DNA of 64,000 nt from positions 25,614,501-25,678,500 of the forward strand of contig CM076146.1 in the NCBI GenBank assembly GCA_038025085.1. Reading direction: 5' to 3'. Origin of the DNA: Tetragonia tetragonoides (lineage: Eukaryota > Streptophyta > Magnoliopsida > Caryophyllales > Aizoaceae). Each line of letters starts with the position of its first letter. Within the stretch, counting starts at the first letter, position 1. Both the position numbers and the translations under genes were made by a program. The notes beneath the pieces were generated by a model, which saw only the letters and a list, made by a program, of their open reading frames with translations, was not told the DNA's origin and made no database searches. This document shows, in pieces, positions 36,628 through 47,069 of the stretch.

Positions 36628-37722
36628 TAGTTGATTTGTTACTGAAACATTAGAAATTTTTCGTTTGACGTAAAAGACACTTGAATTGACTAAACAATCC
36701 CCCACTTGAGTATCTTGTGCTATTTTTAGTCCGCACATTATTGTTTCTCTGTTGCCATTGATGGCGAGAAAGATTTAAAATTAAGTACTATAAGGAATGT
36801 AAGACGTGCGTGATACAAAAATGTAGTATAGGTCTTTGGGAATCAAATTTGGAAAATTTGAAAAAGCTTAAAACAATCACGTAACCATATTTAATTGATC
36901 CACACAGTGGCGGATCTAGAAAACTAATAATATGGGTGCCAAAACTGAATTATTAAATAATATGGGTACTGAAGCTAAATTATTAGGGTATTTTAGCAAT
37001 ATTTTTCAAAAAAAAAATCCAAAAAATAGAGTATTTTAGCAAAATTTTCCGAAAAAACTGATTGCCCCGTACTGTATCCACCCCTGGATCCACATAAGTT
37101 TTTCGTCGAAAGATATCCTTGAATTGTTATTGGAAAGCTATACTAAACCTCATATATGGTGGCTTCCTTAAAGAAAATATAAAAGATGACAATTTTACTA
37201 GTTGGTTTTTGGTAAATGATCCTACTTTAATAAATTGTCCAATGAAAACATCAAACAGTCTAATAAATTATAAAAGGTGGAAAAGTAATTTCAATTGTCA
37301 AAATTACTAATTTGGACGTACAATTAGCATGTGGACCTTAGGTTGCACTGACAAAGATACAGTCACTAACACTGACACGATATAGACATGGGAAAGCGCC
37401 ATTTCAAGGGTAAAAAAAGCCTATAAATGTCGTGTCCAGGTGTTGGGGTGGTGTCCTTTTCAAGCGTTGGACACACGACACGACACCTATCTAGGGTGTC
37501 CGTGCTTCGTAGATGTGGACTCCAAAAATCAGTATGTACTAGTAGCATAATTATTGCAAAAATTGTAGATAGATGGATTGTTTGTTAATTATAGGCCAAT
37601 CATTGTTTGTTTCTTAGAGCTATCAACTAGTGGCTTCGGATAGTAAAACTCACCAAAATACTCACCGCAGGCAGATTTCCTTGAAATAAAAAAAGAATAA
37701 ATAGGAATATTGCCAAGCAGCC
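36628..37722. other. Upstream region of NPF copy 2
   Basis: No gene. At about 36905-37095 a CAGTGGCGGATCTAG start and a CCACCCCTGGATCCACA end suggest another decayed MITE-like insertion. At 37368-37510 words such as GTGTCGTGTCC and ACACGACACGACACC form a GTGTCC-rich inverted stretch. About 320 bp of plain AT-rich promoter sequence follows. Confidence 0.4.
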
Positions 37723-37730
37723 TATAAATA
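37723..37730 (+). promoter_or_regulatory. Probable TATA box of NPF copy 2
   Basis: TATAAATA lies 99 bp upstream of the ATG at 37822 and is preceded by CAGCC. Transcription would start near 37755. A three-codon upstream frame (ATG TAT GAG TAA) begins at 37755, so whether it is in the mRNA depends on the exact start site. Confidence 0.55.
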
Positions 37731-37821
37731 GTGGGCCTTTGCTTTGAGCACAATATGTATGAGTAACAATTATGTTGCAAAAAACTTGAAAAGGAACATA
37801 CTAAACTACTTGAAGAGGAAC

Positions 37822-40800
37822 ATGGAAAAAATGGATCAAGAGAGAGGAACCAAGTCTCACCAAAGGCCTAAGGGTGGCCTAATTACAATGCCCTTCATCT
37901 TTGGTATGACATATATATACTTAAAATCATGCACCTTAGCTAGCTTTTTTAGTTTTTCATCTATGATATTCATGTCGTTAAGAAACCAACTCGTCTAAAT
38001 GGTTATTTTTTGTTTTGAAATTGCAAGAAAAGCCACTAAGAGGGTACTGAAACTCGATCGTAAATTAGATCATTGTTGGGACGAGTGGAGAATGTGTCAT
38101 TACGCTATCCTCTCCAAACTCTCGTCCAAATATTTTGATCATCTTGATATTCATGTGGTTTATTCATGTGGTACGTTAAGAAATCAACTCGTCCTCCAAT
38201 TGATTATGCTATAATTTTAAGTTGATAGGTAACACAAAAACTTCTATAAGATGATTTTTCAGCCGATAGGAAACACAAAAGACTTTCGCGCTCTTAATTC
38301 ATGCATATTTATGACTTTGTTCTCGTGTGATGTTTTATTTTGCAGCAAACGAGGCATGTGAGAAGTTGGCAGTGGTGGGATTTCAGGCCAATATGATAAG
38401 CTACTTAACTCTGCAACTTCACATGCCACTAACAAAAGCAGCAAACACACTCACAAACTTTGGTGGAACTGCAAGCTTAACGCCGTTACTTGGAGCCTTC
38501 ATCTCCGATGCATATTTGGGCAAATTCTGGACTTTAACCTTGGCTTCCATCATCTACCAAATTGTTAGGCCTCTTTCTCTATCCTCTCTTTCAATCCTTC
38601 TAGACCAATAAATTAATAATTATAATTAACCATATATATACATTAATGCAAGGTTTTGTTCATTGTTGCTAGGTTATGATATGTAATTATAACATGGGAC
38701 ATACGTAATTATAAAATTTACGTGGACTTGGTTCATGATGGACCAAGAGACTAAATCTTTTTTAAAATATTCTTCATGTCGATCCCAAAATATCTGCGCT
38801 TTGACAAGCTATAAATAGAGATGGCTATTAACTAGAAGGCAATTTTTTACTATAATGTCTTTGGTCGTGGGTTGAAGTTCATGACAAATGTCATGATATC
38901 AATTCTCACTAGCTTATAGGCCTCTTTTCTTACCCTACCAGCAAAATTTATCTTGTTATCTTGCCTGGTTTATGTGGTTTGACAGATTATCGCATATACT
39001 TAAAATTTATCTAATACACACTCAAATAGTAGTGGTTGCAGACTTCTAATTTACATATTGACTAGGGTTACTATTTAACTACTACTACACCATTTTAACA
39101 TTCTTTTTTCTTACCAAAAACAAAATTCCTACCATAGTTTAATTGAATCACCATTGTTACCTACAAACCTACAAGTCATGCATAACTTCAAACATTGCAT
39201 TTATATATGAATTAAGGATATTACAAATTTTAATTAACAAAAAAAGGATATTACAAATTTAGCAAGTTTGGTGTGGGCTTAGTTCACCGTGGACCTAGAA
39301 CACTAGTGAAAATATTTAGGGACATAAATGATATATTTAAAAAAATTTAGATCATTGGTCCACCATGGACTAAGTCCACACAAATTTTTGTATCACAAAT
39401 TTAATCTACAAATTCTAAAGAATGTTTTGTGCTTTTTATTTGTATAAAATATCAAATAATAATTCCTAAGTAAGTGAAAAAGAACATATCTCCGGCTTAC
39501 ATTATTGTTGCAAACCACATGAATTTTGACTAATTAATCAAGAATAATTGAGGAAAAAAAATTCAAGTAAAATGAAATTGGCGGTCCATATATTGTGGGA
39601 AAAGCACGTTTTGGTTGATGGAAGAAATCTTCTTTTATGATCGACATGATTATGTGCTAGTATATGTCCTTACCACGCATCATACTAACGGTATCTTAAA
39701 TAATAATGCTGTCCACGCAGGGAATGATAAGCTTGACAATATCGGCAATACTACCAAAGTTAAGGCCACCCCAAGGGCAAGAAGCCAATGAAGGGCAGCT
39801 AGCAATTTTGTACGTATCTCTCTTGCTGACGGCACTAGGGTCGGGGGGGATCCGACCCTGTGTCGCGGCATTTGGGGCGGAGCAATTCGACGAAGCGGAC
39901 CCGAAACACAAGAATAGTACATGGAAGTATTTCAATTGGTACTATTTTGTGATGGGTACATCCATTTTAGTAGCGGTAACGGTTGTGGTTTATATCCAAG
40001 ATTATGTTGGGTGGGGTTGGGGTCTTGGCATACCAACTTTTGTTATGTTTTTGTCTATAATAGCGTTTGTTTTTGGGTACCCGCTTTATCGGCATCTAGA
40101 CCCGACGGGTAGCCCGTTTACCCGGCTTGTTCATGTGTGTGTAGCTGCTTACAAGAAGAGAAAATTGGCAATGGTTTCTGATCCTAGGGAGCTATATGAG
40201 AATGAGGAGCTTGATGCTTCTATTTCTCTTGATGGCAACCTCATTCATACCAAACAATTGAGGTGAGTTTTTAAAAATTATGTGCATGTTAAGAATGTAC
40301 ATGTGCTATGCATGGCTCAATTAGTCATTACTATAACATTTGGTCTATGTCATCTCTTTTTACATTCATATTTTTCGAAAGATTGGTAGAAATTTGAAGT
40401 TAATAATATTTATCGTATGCTTTAAATTTTAGAACCACAAAAGTAACCATCGATCTTTGAAAATCTATTAATTAGAGTTGTATTAGGTTTTGTGGGTATT
40501 AACGTTGTATCTAATAAAAAAGGAAGGAAACCAAACCCATTGGTATATAAATCATGTGAGTGGTCGTTTTTAAACAAAATTGATAGGGAGAGTAGCCTAC
40601 TAAAGTTGTTTAACTTAGATTTGTAATATGAGAAAACTACATGTGCACTTATTTTGTAGGAATGTCTTTCTCAATGATGATTGATTCACAAAAATATGGA
40701 AATTCGTTATGGGTATCTAAAAAGATAAAATCATAAGTTAGTAGATTTGGCAATTGCAAACGGGTCGGTTAGGTTGGGTTTAGATCGAGTCATATAGGTC

Positions 40801-43800
40801 AGGTTTGGGTCCGCACTGGGTCACAATTATTGGTTTCATAAAAAAGAAAAAAAAAAATTCATATGAAGCGGCCTCAATGAGACCACTCATACAAGCATGA
40901 CGTCATGCTGACGTTATTGGTTATAGAGGTGACATTATTTTGAGATGACCTCATAAGAGACTTATTGATTGATTTTTAACTGATCAAATTTAGATCGATC
41001 ATCAGATCTCGTCAGATTTTACCAGCTCTATAAGCTAGAAATTCAAATATCAATATGTCTTACCGTACCCATTTGTATTTTACAAAAACTTGAGTGGACT
41101 TAGTTCATGGTGGACCAATAGTCTAATTATTTTTAAATATACTATCCATATTCCTAAATATTTCCACTAGTGTTCTTGGTTCACGGTGAACTAAATCCAC
41201 ACAAGATATGCTAGTTGTATTTTGTTTTTGTTTTTGATCAACCTCTATTTGTATTTTGTTAAGGAAGATTCTTGGTACTCTTTTTTAAAACGTCAAAATC
41301 AGGAAGCTAAGTGAGAGGGCCCATAGAAATCTAAATCTTATAGAGAGAAACCATAAACTTTCTTCCCACTATGAGAGGTATGTAACTATATACACCAAAG
41401 TGGCATTCATATCATCAGAAAACTACAAAAGGGCTTTGCGGCCAATATAACACTCGACTGCAACCGGGCCGCAGGACTTGTCCTCCTCTCACCTCTTCCT
41501 TTGTATTGTACTTGTAGCTTGTAAGTTTATGACATACATATCTACACAATTGGGCCCATTGTTTATCCCTTGATTAATCAGCCCCTATTCTTGGACCGTC
41601 AGCTCGGTTCATGGATCCTACTGGTAGCAGGCTAGCAGCAGCTAGACTTTTCGGACACTAACGTAGAATTTCTAATTAGACTTGGCAAAAGGGCCGGTCA
41701 AGTTGGGGACGGATAATTTCGGGTTCGTTTTATTAGCAGGTCGGGATGAAAAACATGTAGTCAATATCAGATCAATTATTAGGTTTTTCCTTTTTAAATC
41801 TTGGGTCGAGTTAGTTTCGGGTTTGGTCATCAACTCATCAACAAGTCGGGTTATTAGCATACCCAACTTTGTCGACAGATTTCCGTTCGGGTCTTTGTCA
41901 AGTGGAGGTTAGTTTGCTCATTGGATCGAGTTAGATTTTGACAAGAGTGCTTTCAACTTATAAATTCTTCAATGGACTTACAATGCTTTTACAAAAAATC
42001 TACAATAACCGCCAATCACCGCAAGTTACTATAACAGAGTCATGATAGTCGTTGATCTATATAAAAGTGATCTTAACCGTCTAAGATTTTTATTTACAAA
42101 AATCATTTATAATCATTTTTAAAATAGTATATTTAATTACAATTCGTTTTTCTTTATTCTGAAACCAATTAAAATTTGTGTTTGTGGTCTCTTTCATCAC
42201 TTCGGTTGTTGTGCCAAATTACAAACCAGAGCTCCAAGTACAAAAAATAAAATAAAATCTTTCTTCCATGAATAATTCTCATTTTTCTCTTTGTTTTCTT
42301 CAATTTTCACCACCTCCACCATAACTCATTTCACCATCATTCACAATCTACCCTCTACAACTATATCACCACCACCATTGACGAGCAAAAAAAAAAAAAA
42401 AGTATCACCACCACCATTATCATCATCTCACCAAAAAGTCCAATTCAATACCATAATAATCAAGGCATAACTTGCGTAAGTAGTACTTGGAGATTTGAAG
42501 TGCCAAACAAATAATAATAGAAACAAAAAAATATGAAGAAGATGAAGAACAAGGGAAGAAAACAAATCATGGAATTATGAAAATGAAAGTAATTAAGCGT
42601 CAGAGGTACATGAACTTGGGAAATACATTTGGCAAGATCCCATTTTGGTAAATTCTTTTATTTCTTGCTTAACTTTTAGGAAAATACAAGTTTTTTAATT
42701 TAAATTCTGGTAGTTTGAAATGACTATTAATGCTTTTAGCAAAAAAATATATTTTTAACGATCAAGATCATTTTTATATAAATCAATGGCTATAATGAGT
42801 TTGTTATGATAACTTGCGGTACGTAGTTGGCGATTATTTAACACTCATCGATGAGTATAAAGTAGATCATTTGTCTTATTTTACCTTTACATAAGGTATA
42901 GAACTAATTTAACATGTACTCTCTTAATAAAGTAATTAACACAAATTCTATTTTTAAGAGAATATTAGCAACTAACAAAACAATGGATTACATATGTGAA
43001 GTATTCCCTACATATTTTGAGCAAGAACAAAGACAACATGTTACTAAAGTACACTCATCCCTTTTCATTATTGTTGCAGATTTCTTGACAAAGCAGCCAT
43101 AGTAACTGAAGAAGACAACACAAAGACACCAAATCTATGGAGGCTAAGCACAGTCCACCGTATAGAAGAGCTCAAATCCGTGATCCGAATGGGACCAATA
43201 TGGGCATCAGGAATAATCCTATACACAGCCTATGCACAACAAGGCACATTTTCCCTTCAACAAGCCAAAACCATGAACAGACACTTAACAAAATCATTCC
43301 AAATCCCAGCTGGTTCAATGTCAGTCCTCACCATAACATCTATGCTAACCACAATTGCACTCTATGACCGCCTTTTCATCCCTATAGCGCGTAAATTCAC
43401 TGGCCTAGACCGCGGGATCACCTTCCTACATCGTATGGGAATAGGCCTTACAATCTCTATATTAGCCACATTGGTTGCTGGCTTTGTTGAAGTAAAGAGA
43501 AAACAAGTTGCATTAGCTCATGGACTTGAAAATGATGGCCTAGCAACGATACCAATGTCGGTATTCTGGCTTGTCCTGCAATATGGATTACATGGTATGG
43601 CTGAAGCGTTTATGTCAATTGGTCATCTTGAGTTCTTTTATGATCAAGCACCCGAGAGTATGAGGAGTACAGCTACTGCGTTGTTTTGGATGTCGATTTC
43701 GTTTGGGAATTACTTGAGTACGTTTATGGTTACAATGGTGCATAAGTTGACAGCAACAAAGGATGGTGGAAATTGGTTGCCTGATAAGAATCTTAATAAG

Positions 43801-43971
43801 GGGAAATTGGAGTACTTTTATTGGCTCATCACAATTATGCAAGTTTTCAACTTGGTTTACTATTTGGTTTGTGCTAAGTTTTACACCTTTAAGCCTGTTC
43901 AACTACAAATGAAGGATAATGGTGGTGAGATCAATAAACATGAGGAGATAGAGCTTTCGCGCCATGTCTAG
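37822..43971 (+). CDS. NPF (NRT1/PTR) family transporter, NPF3 type, copy 2
   Basis: Proton-coupled membrane transporter closely similar to Arabidopsis NPF3.1 throughout. Exons 37822-37903, 38346-38563, 39721-40262 and 43080-43971 join in frame to 577 residues; intron phases (1, 0, 2) equal those of copy 1, and exon 2 has the same 218-bp length. The start is the first ATG (MEKMDQERG); a second Met three codons on is possible. Diagnostic strings: KGGLITMPFIF, ANEACEKLAVVGF with the ExxEK motif (about residues 30-34), TKAANTLTNFGGTASLTPLL, GSGGIRPCVAAFGAEQFDEA, WYYFVMGTSI, AYAQQGTFSLQQAKTMNRH, FYDQAPESMRSTATALFW. All conserved family residues missing in copy 1 are kept here. Introns 2 and 3 are long (1.16 and 2.82 kb) because fold-back repeats have entered them. 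The intron 2 donor is GTTAGG, unusual after the G-T. This copy is the better candidate for the ancestral function; substrate (hormone, nitrate or nitrite) is not predictable from sequence. Confidence 0.93.
38721..38752. repeat. Half copy of fold-back family A (NPF copy 2, intron 2)
   Basis: CGTGGACTTGGTTCATGATG followed by GACCAAGAGACTAA matches one arm of the family A fold-back repeats described at 39270 and 54784. Confidence 0.5.
39270..39382. repeat. Fold-back repeat family A, full copy (NPF copy 2, intron 2)
   Basis: Arms GTGTGGGCTTAGTTCACCGT and ACCATGGACTAAGTCCACAC are inverted copies, with CACTAGTG just inside the left arm. No coding capacity. Members of this family also lie at 38721, 41088, 45154 and 54784. 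Confidence 0.7.
40859..40970. repeat. Short fold-back repeat, family B, copy 3
   Basis: GAAGCGGCCTCAATGAGACC and TTGAGATGACCTCATAAGAG flank a centre with GCATGACGTCATGCTGACGT. Same family as 131-246 and 31490-31598. Confidence 0.5.
41088..41205. repeat. Fold-back repeat family A, full copy (NPF copy 2, intron 3)
   Basis: Arms ACTTGAGTGGACTTAGTTCA and TTCACGGTGAACTAAATCCA, with CCACTAGTG near the centre. Belongs with the copies at 39270 and 54784. Confidence 0.7.
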
Positions 43972-44033
43972 TGTAGAGAGTAGTACTTGTATGTCCATGT
44001 ATGTATTTTTCAAATGTCAACCATCTTGTAGAG

Positions 44034-44039
44034 AATAAA
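44034..44039 (+). terminator. Polyadenylation signal of NPF copy 2
   Basis: AATAAA about 65 bp after the stop codon, in a T-rich context (TTGTAGAG before it). Spacing is normal for a plant near-upstream element. Confidence 0.5.
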
Positions 44040-45153
44040 GAGATTAACAACTGAAACTTAGGACAAAGTTCATGTGTACTCTATATATGTAAGTAATATA
44101 TAAGATATTAGATATGCTTAATGCTTTTCAATATCTTTCCTCAGGTTAGCATCCATCATTCAGTGATCTCTGTTCTCTTGAAATGTCACTTTTTTTTTTT
44201 TGGAGAAAGGAGAAAAATCAAGGGAATAAAAATAACCTCTCGATTCCTGCTTACATTACCTTGGAAGTAGAGCTGATCACGGACGCGCGGGTCCATGTCG
44301 CTCATCCTCCTCGAAAAAAAGGCCGGTATGGACAAATTATTTGTGCAAACTTATAACTTATAAAGACCTGGCATGTTCTCTGGCCCAAGTAAGTTTGTCA
44401 ACTTGTCCATGGGCTTAAAACACACGTCAGACCCTGCCGCGCCTGACCAAGGCCAGAGAGATCAACTACATAGTATTCTCTCCGTTTTTGAAAAACCTTA
44501 GCCTTTTTTTTACGGTCTCCAATGCACTACTTTGACCATAAATATTTATATTTATATGATTGTATATATGTTATAAAAAAATATTATATTCTAAAAGTAC
44601 TCTTTATAGCGAATCTAACAATACTATTTTTACATTGTAAATCCTTATATTTTTTCATTAATCAATGGCCAAAGTTTGTTTGACCTTAGAAAAGTAAATA
44701 TTAAGATTTATTCTCCCAAAAAAAACAAAAAAAAAAACACTATTACTAATGTTTTATTCTCCTCTTATCACCATATGGAGTATCATCCACTGCTCACCAG
44801 TCTCTACAGTCCACATTGCTAGAACTAGAAGCTTTACTTCAGTACATCAGTGCCCACTTTGGCCTAGTACTTTAATCCAAATCAGCGAAATTTCACAAAT
44901 GCAAGGTTCAGCCCAGGTTTTGCCAAAAATAAAGCCACATAATTAGGCATGAAGGCCAATTCTGGGAAGCCTGCATAAGAAGCTGGGCCAGCTGGACAGT
45001 ACTTCTGTGACCTTCACCTACTTTTTTTTTTTTTTTTTTCCCTCCTTTTTTTGTCAATCCTCTAATAGTGGAATCACCCCATACTTCACCTGGAGCCACT
45101 TCTCTAATAATGAAGTCACCCCCTATTTCACATGGAGCCACCCCTCAAATATA

Positions 45154-45185
45154 CTTGATCCACGGTGGACTAAGTCCACACAAGA
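45154..45185. repeat. Half copy of fold-back family A
   Basis: TTGATCCACGGTGGACTAAG followed by TCCACACAAG is one arm of the family A repeat. Confidence 0.5.
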
Positions 45186-45387
45186 CTAGCTGAATTTAAT
45201 GTCCCTCAATTATGAACAGAGTATTAGGCCAGCAGCATAACACCCTAAAAGAGTACTCAATCCTTTATATATTAATCTCTTTATATTAAACTTTTTACGA
45301 TCTCTAAAACACCATTTTCGCTATCTCAGTGAGTGAACCACTTCTTGGATATTGTATACATGAATATGTGTATATGACATATCATTA

Positions 45388-45604
45388 ATGAGGTGTGGTT
45401 GAGTGGTAGGGACCGATTAAATTCATTCATCCTTAATCAAGGTCGAGGGTTCGAATCTCGCCTTGGGTATGGAGCAGTAGCTTTAAATTCCTTGGCCAGC
45501 TGTCTCACCTTTTAAGATGCGTACAAGCGGTCAGCGCGGGAAAATAGTCACTATTGTCGACGGTGGATACCCTTGGTCGTGAACCAACAAAAACAAAAAA
45601 AAAT
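45388..45604 (+). mobile_element. tRNA-derived SINE
   Basis: An internal RNA polymerase III promoter is readable: A box TGGTTGAGTGG (45396-45406) and B box GGTTCGAATCT (45448-45458), 42 bp apart. A tRNA-unrelated body follows (GGTCAGCGCGGGAAAATAGT, GTCGACGGTGGATACCC), and the 3' end is A-rich (AACAAAAACAAAAAAA). Length of about 215 bp fits plant SINEs. A clear target duplication was not seen. Confidence 0.75.
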
Positions 45605-46891
45605 CGACAACAATATCAGCAAGGCATTTTCACACTGTTTGATTAATTAGATCGACCTTGTTAATTAACGGACTTTAGAGGAATGGAATAATATGGTAGA
45701 TTACAGAATGGCTTAAGTTGGCAAAGTATGAGGGCTGGGACCTCTACACCAACATTGCACTGATTTGTACCAAATCATTACATAAGACAATGATTCCCAG
45801 ATCACTCACCAAAACCAACCTGTACGCTCTCTTTTGCGTCCTATGAAGTTTCAAAATGACAAGTCAACAGCGAAGGAGATCACCGTCAAAGGTTCTAGAC
45901 AACAAAGCTTGGCGGTTATTACAATTATTTTACTCTAATTGTTTTTGCAAGGGTTTATTACAATTTTTGAAATAACGCAATCTAATGTCTATATAAAGTT
46001 TTTTCAGTAGATAACTTTATAAAATTATTATTATTACTTTGGTGCATATGGGGCAGAAAGATTAGTACATACATTAGGAAAGGGGTATCGAACCTGAGAC
46101 CTAATGTAACCATCACTTCGATTTTAACCTTTAGGCCAAAACAAGACAACCTATCATGTAAACTATAAATGGACAGAAATTGTTTTTGAAAGTCGGTCAA
46201 AATTTATTGGCAAATCAAAATAGAGAGTTCTTTTCACCTTAATTATAATTCAACTCAATCTGATTCAGTTTAGCTAAATTTTTTATCAACTCAATGTAAT
46301 AAAAATGCTATTGTTAGATTCATTTCAAATAATACTTTTGAAAAATTGTAATTTTATAATTTATATATGCATATAATTACCAATTATCTACTGTCAAAGT
46401 GATGCATTGGAGACCGTGAAAAAGCAAATGTAAACATTTTCATGAAACACAGAGAGTAATAATTATTTATGCCTCAATATATATTCACAATGATAAATAG
46501 GTCGTTAAATTTTTTGAGGGGATAACCAAATGAATATTGGAGATGATAAAAAAGGGGACTTAACATGATTTTTAAATCCATGGATACTGGATAGGGTCGG
46601 CAAACTCACTTGGATCCTAATAAATATGTTGTTGTGTTGTTGATAAGTTGTTATAGGAGAGCAAACTTGGAGAACAAAAAATGTGGTAAAAGGGAATGAG
46701 AAAATTAAGAAGTAAACTGGTATTAGACTTATGGGGTTCCGTTGGCAACGCGCATCTTGAGCCAAAACGTTTTACTGGTCAAAACGCTACCTTTCCTTTC
46801 CCCCCCAAAAAGAAACTACCCAAAAAGTTCCCATCGCTTCAAACGACAACAGAACATCCCCCCCAAATTTCTTTTTCTTTTTCTTTTCTAC

Positions 46892-46892
<1 letters not shown>

Positions 46893-46922
<30 letters not shown>
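46893..46922. repeat. (CT)n tract in the GLTP 5' region
   Basis: About 15 CT units, 128 bp upstream of the GLTP start codon. Pyrimidine tracts like this are frequent in plant core promoters and 5' leaders. A TATATATAG at about 46991 lies closer to the ATG and could be a TATA box or only AT-rich leader. Confidence 0.7.
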
Positions 46923-46927
<5 letters not shown>

Positions 46928-47030
46928 TGAATATTCATTCTTTCTTTCTTCTCTGGAGACCCTTTTTTTGGGTTCTCTTTTTGATCTTCTTTATATATAG
47001 AAAAGGGGTTGAAAGGTGTTAGAAAAAAAT

Positions 47031-47069
47031 ATGGTGATTATAGAAACAGATGGTAACAATGGCTTATGA
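47031..47069 (+). CDS. Upstream open reading frame overlapping the GLTP start
   Basis: ATG at 47031 opens 12 codons (MVIIETDGNNGL) and stops at 47067-47069, past the GLTP start at 47050 and in another frame. If included in the mRNA, ribosomes that use it cannot easily re-initiate at the main ATG, so it would lower translation. Its ATG has A at -3 and G at +4, a reasonable context. Confidence 0.4.
   Translation: MVIIETDGNNGL

Larger units (their letters stand above)
40263..43079. other. Intron 3 of NPF copy 2 (2.8 kb)
   Basis: Carries a family B fold-back (40859-40970) and a family A fold-back (41088-41205). Two stretches have GGGTCGG-rich, TTGGCAA-led sequence (about 40747-40830 and 41680-41900) that resemble each other loosely. 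A CACCACCAT-rich stretch occurs near 42365-42430. No exon-like open frame is present. Confidence 0.6.
44040..46892. other. Intergenic DNA between NPF copy 2 and the GLTP gene
   Basis: No gene. Contains a worn Stowaway-like element (about 44474-44700, starting TTCTCTCCGTTTTTGAAAAA), a T run at about 45021-45039 and two direct 42-bp units with TTCACCTGGAGCCAC and TTCACATGGAGCCAC (45060-45142). Also a half copy of fold-back family A (45154-45185), a SINE (45388-45604) and another Stowaway tail ending near 46458. Confidence 0.55.

Noticed and set aside
40747..41912. Two GGGTCGG-rich stretches in NPF copy 2 intron 3, considered as a transposon pair
   Set aside because: Similarity is loose and short; no ends or target duplications could be found.
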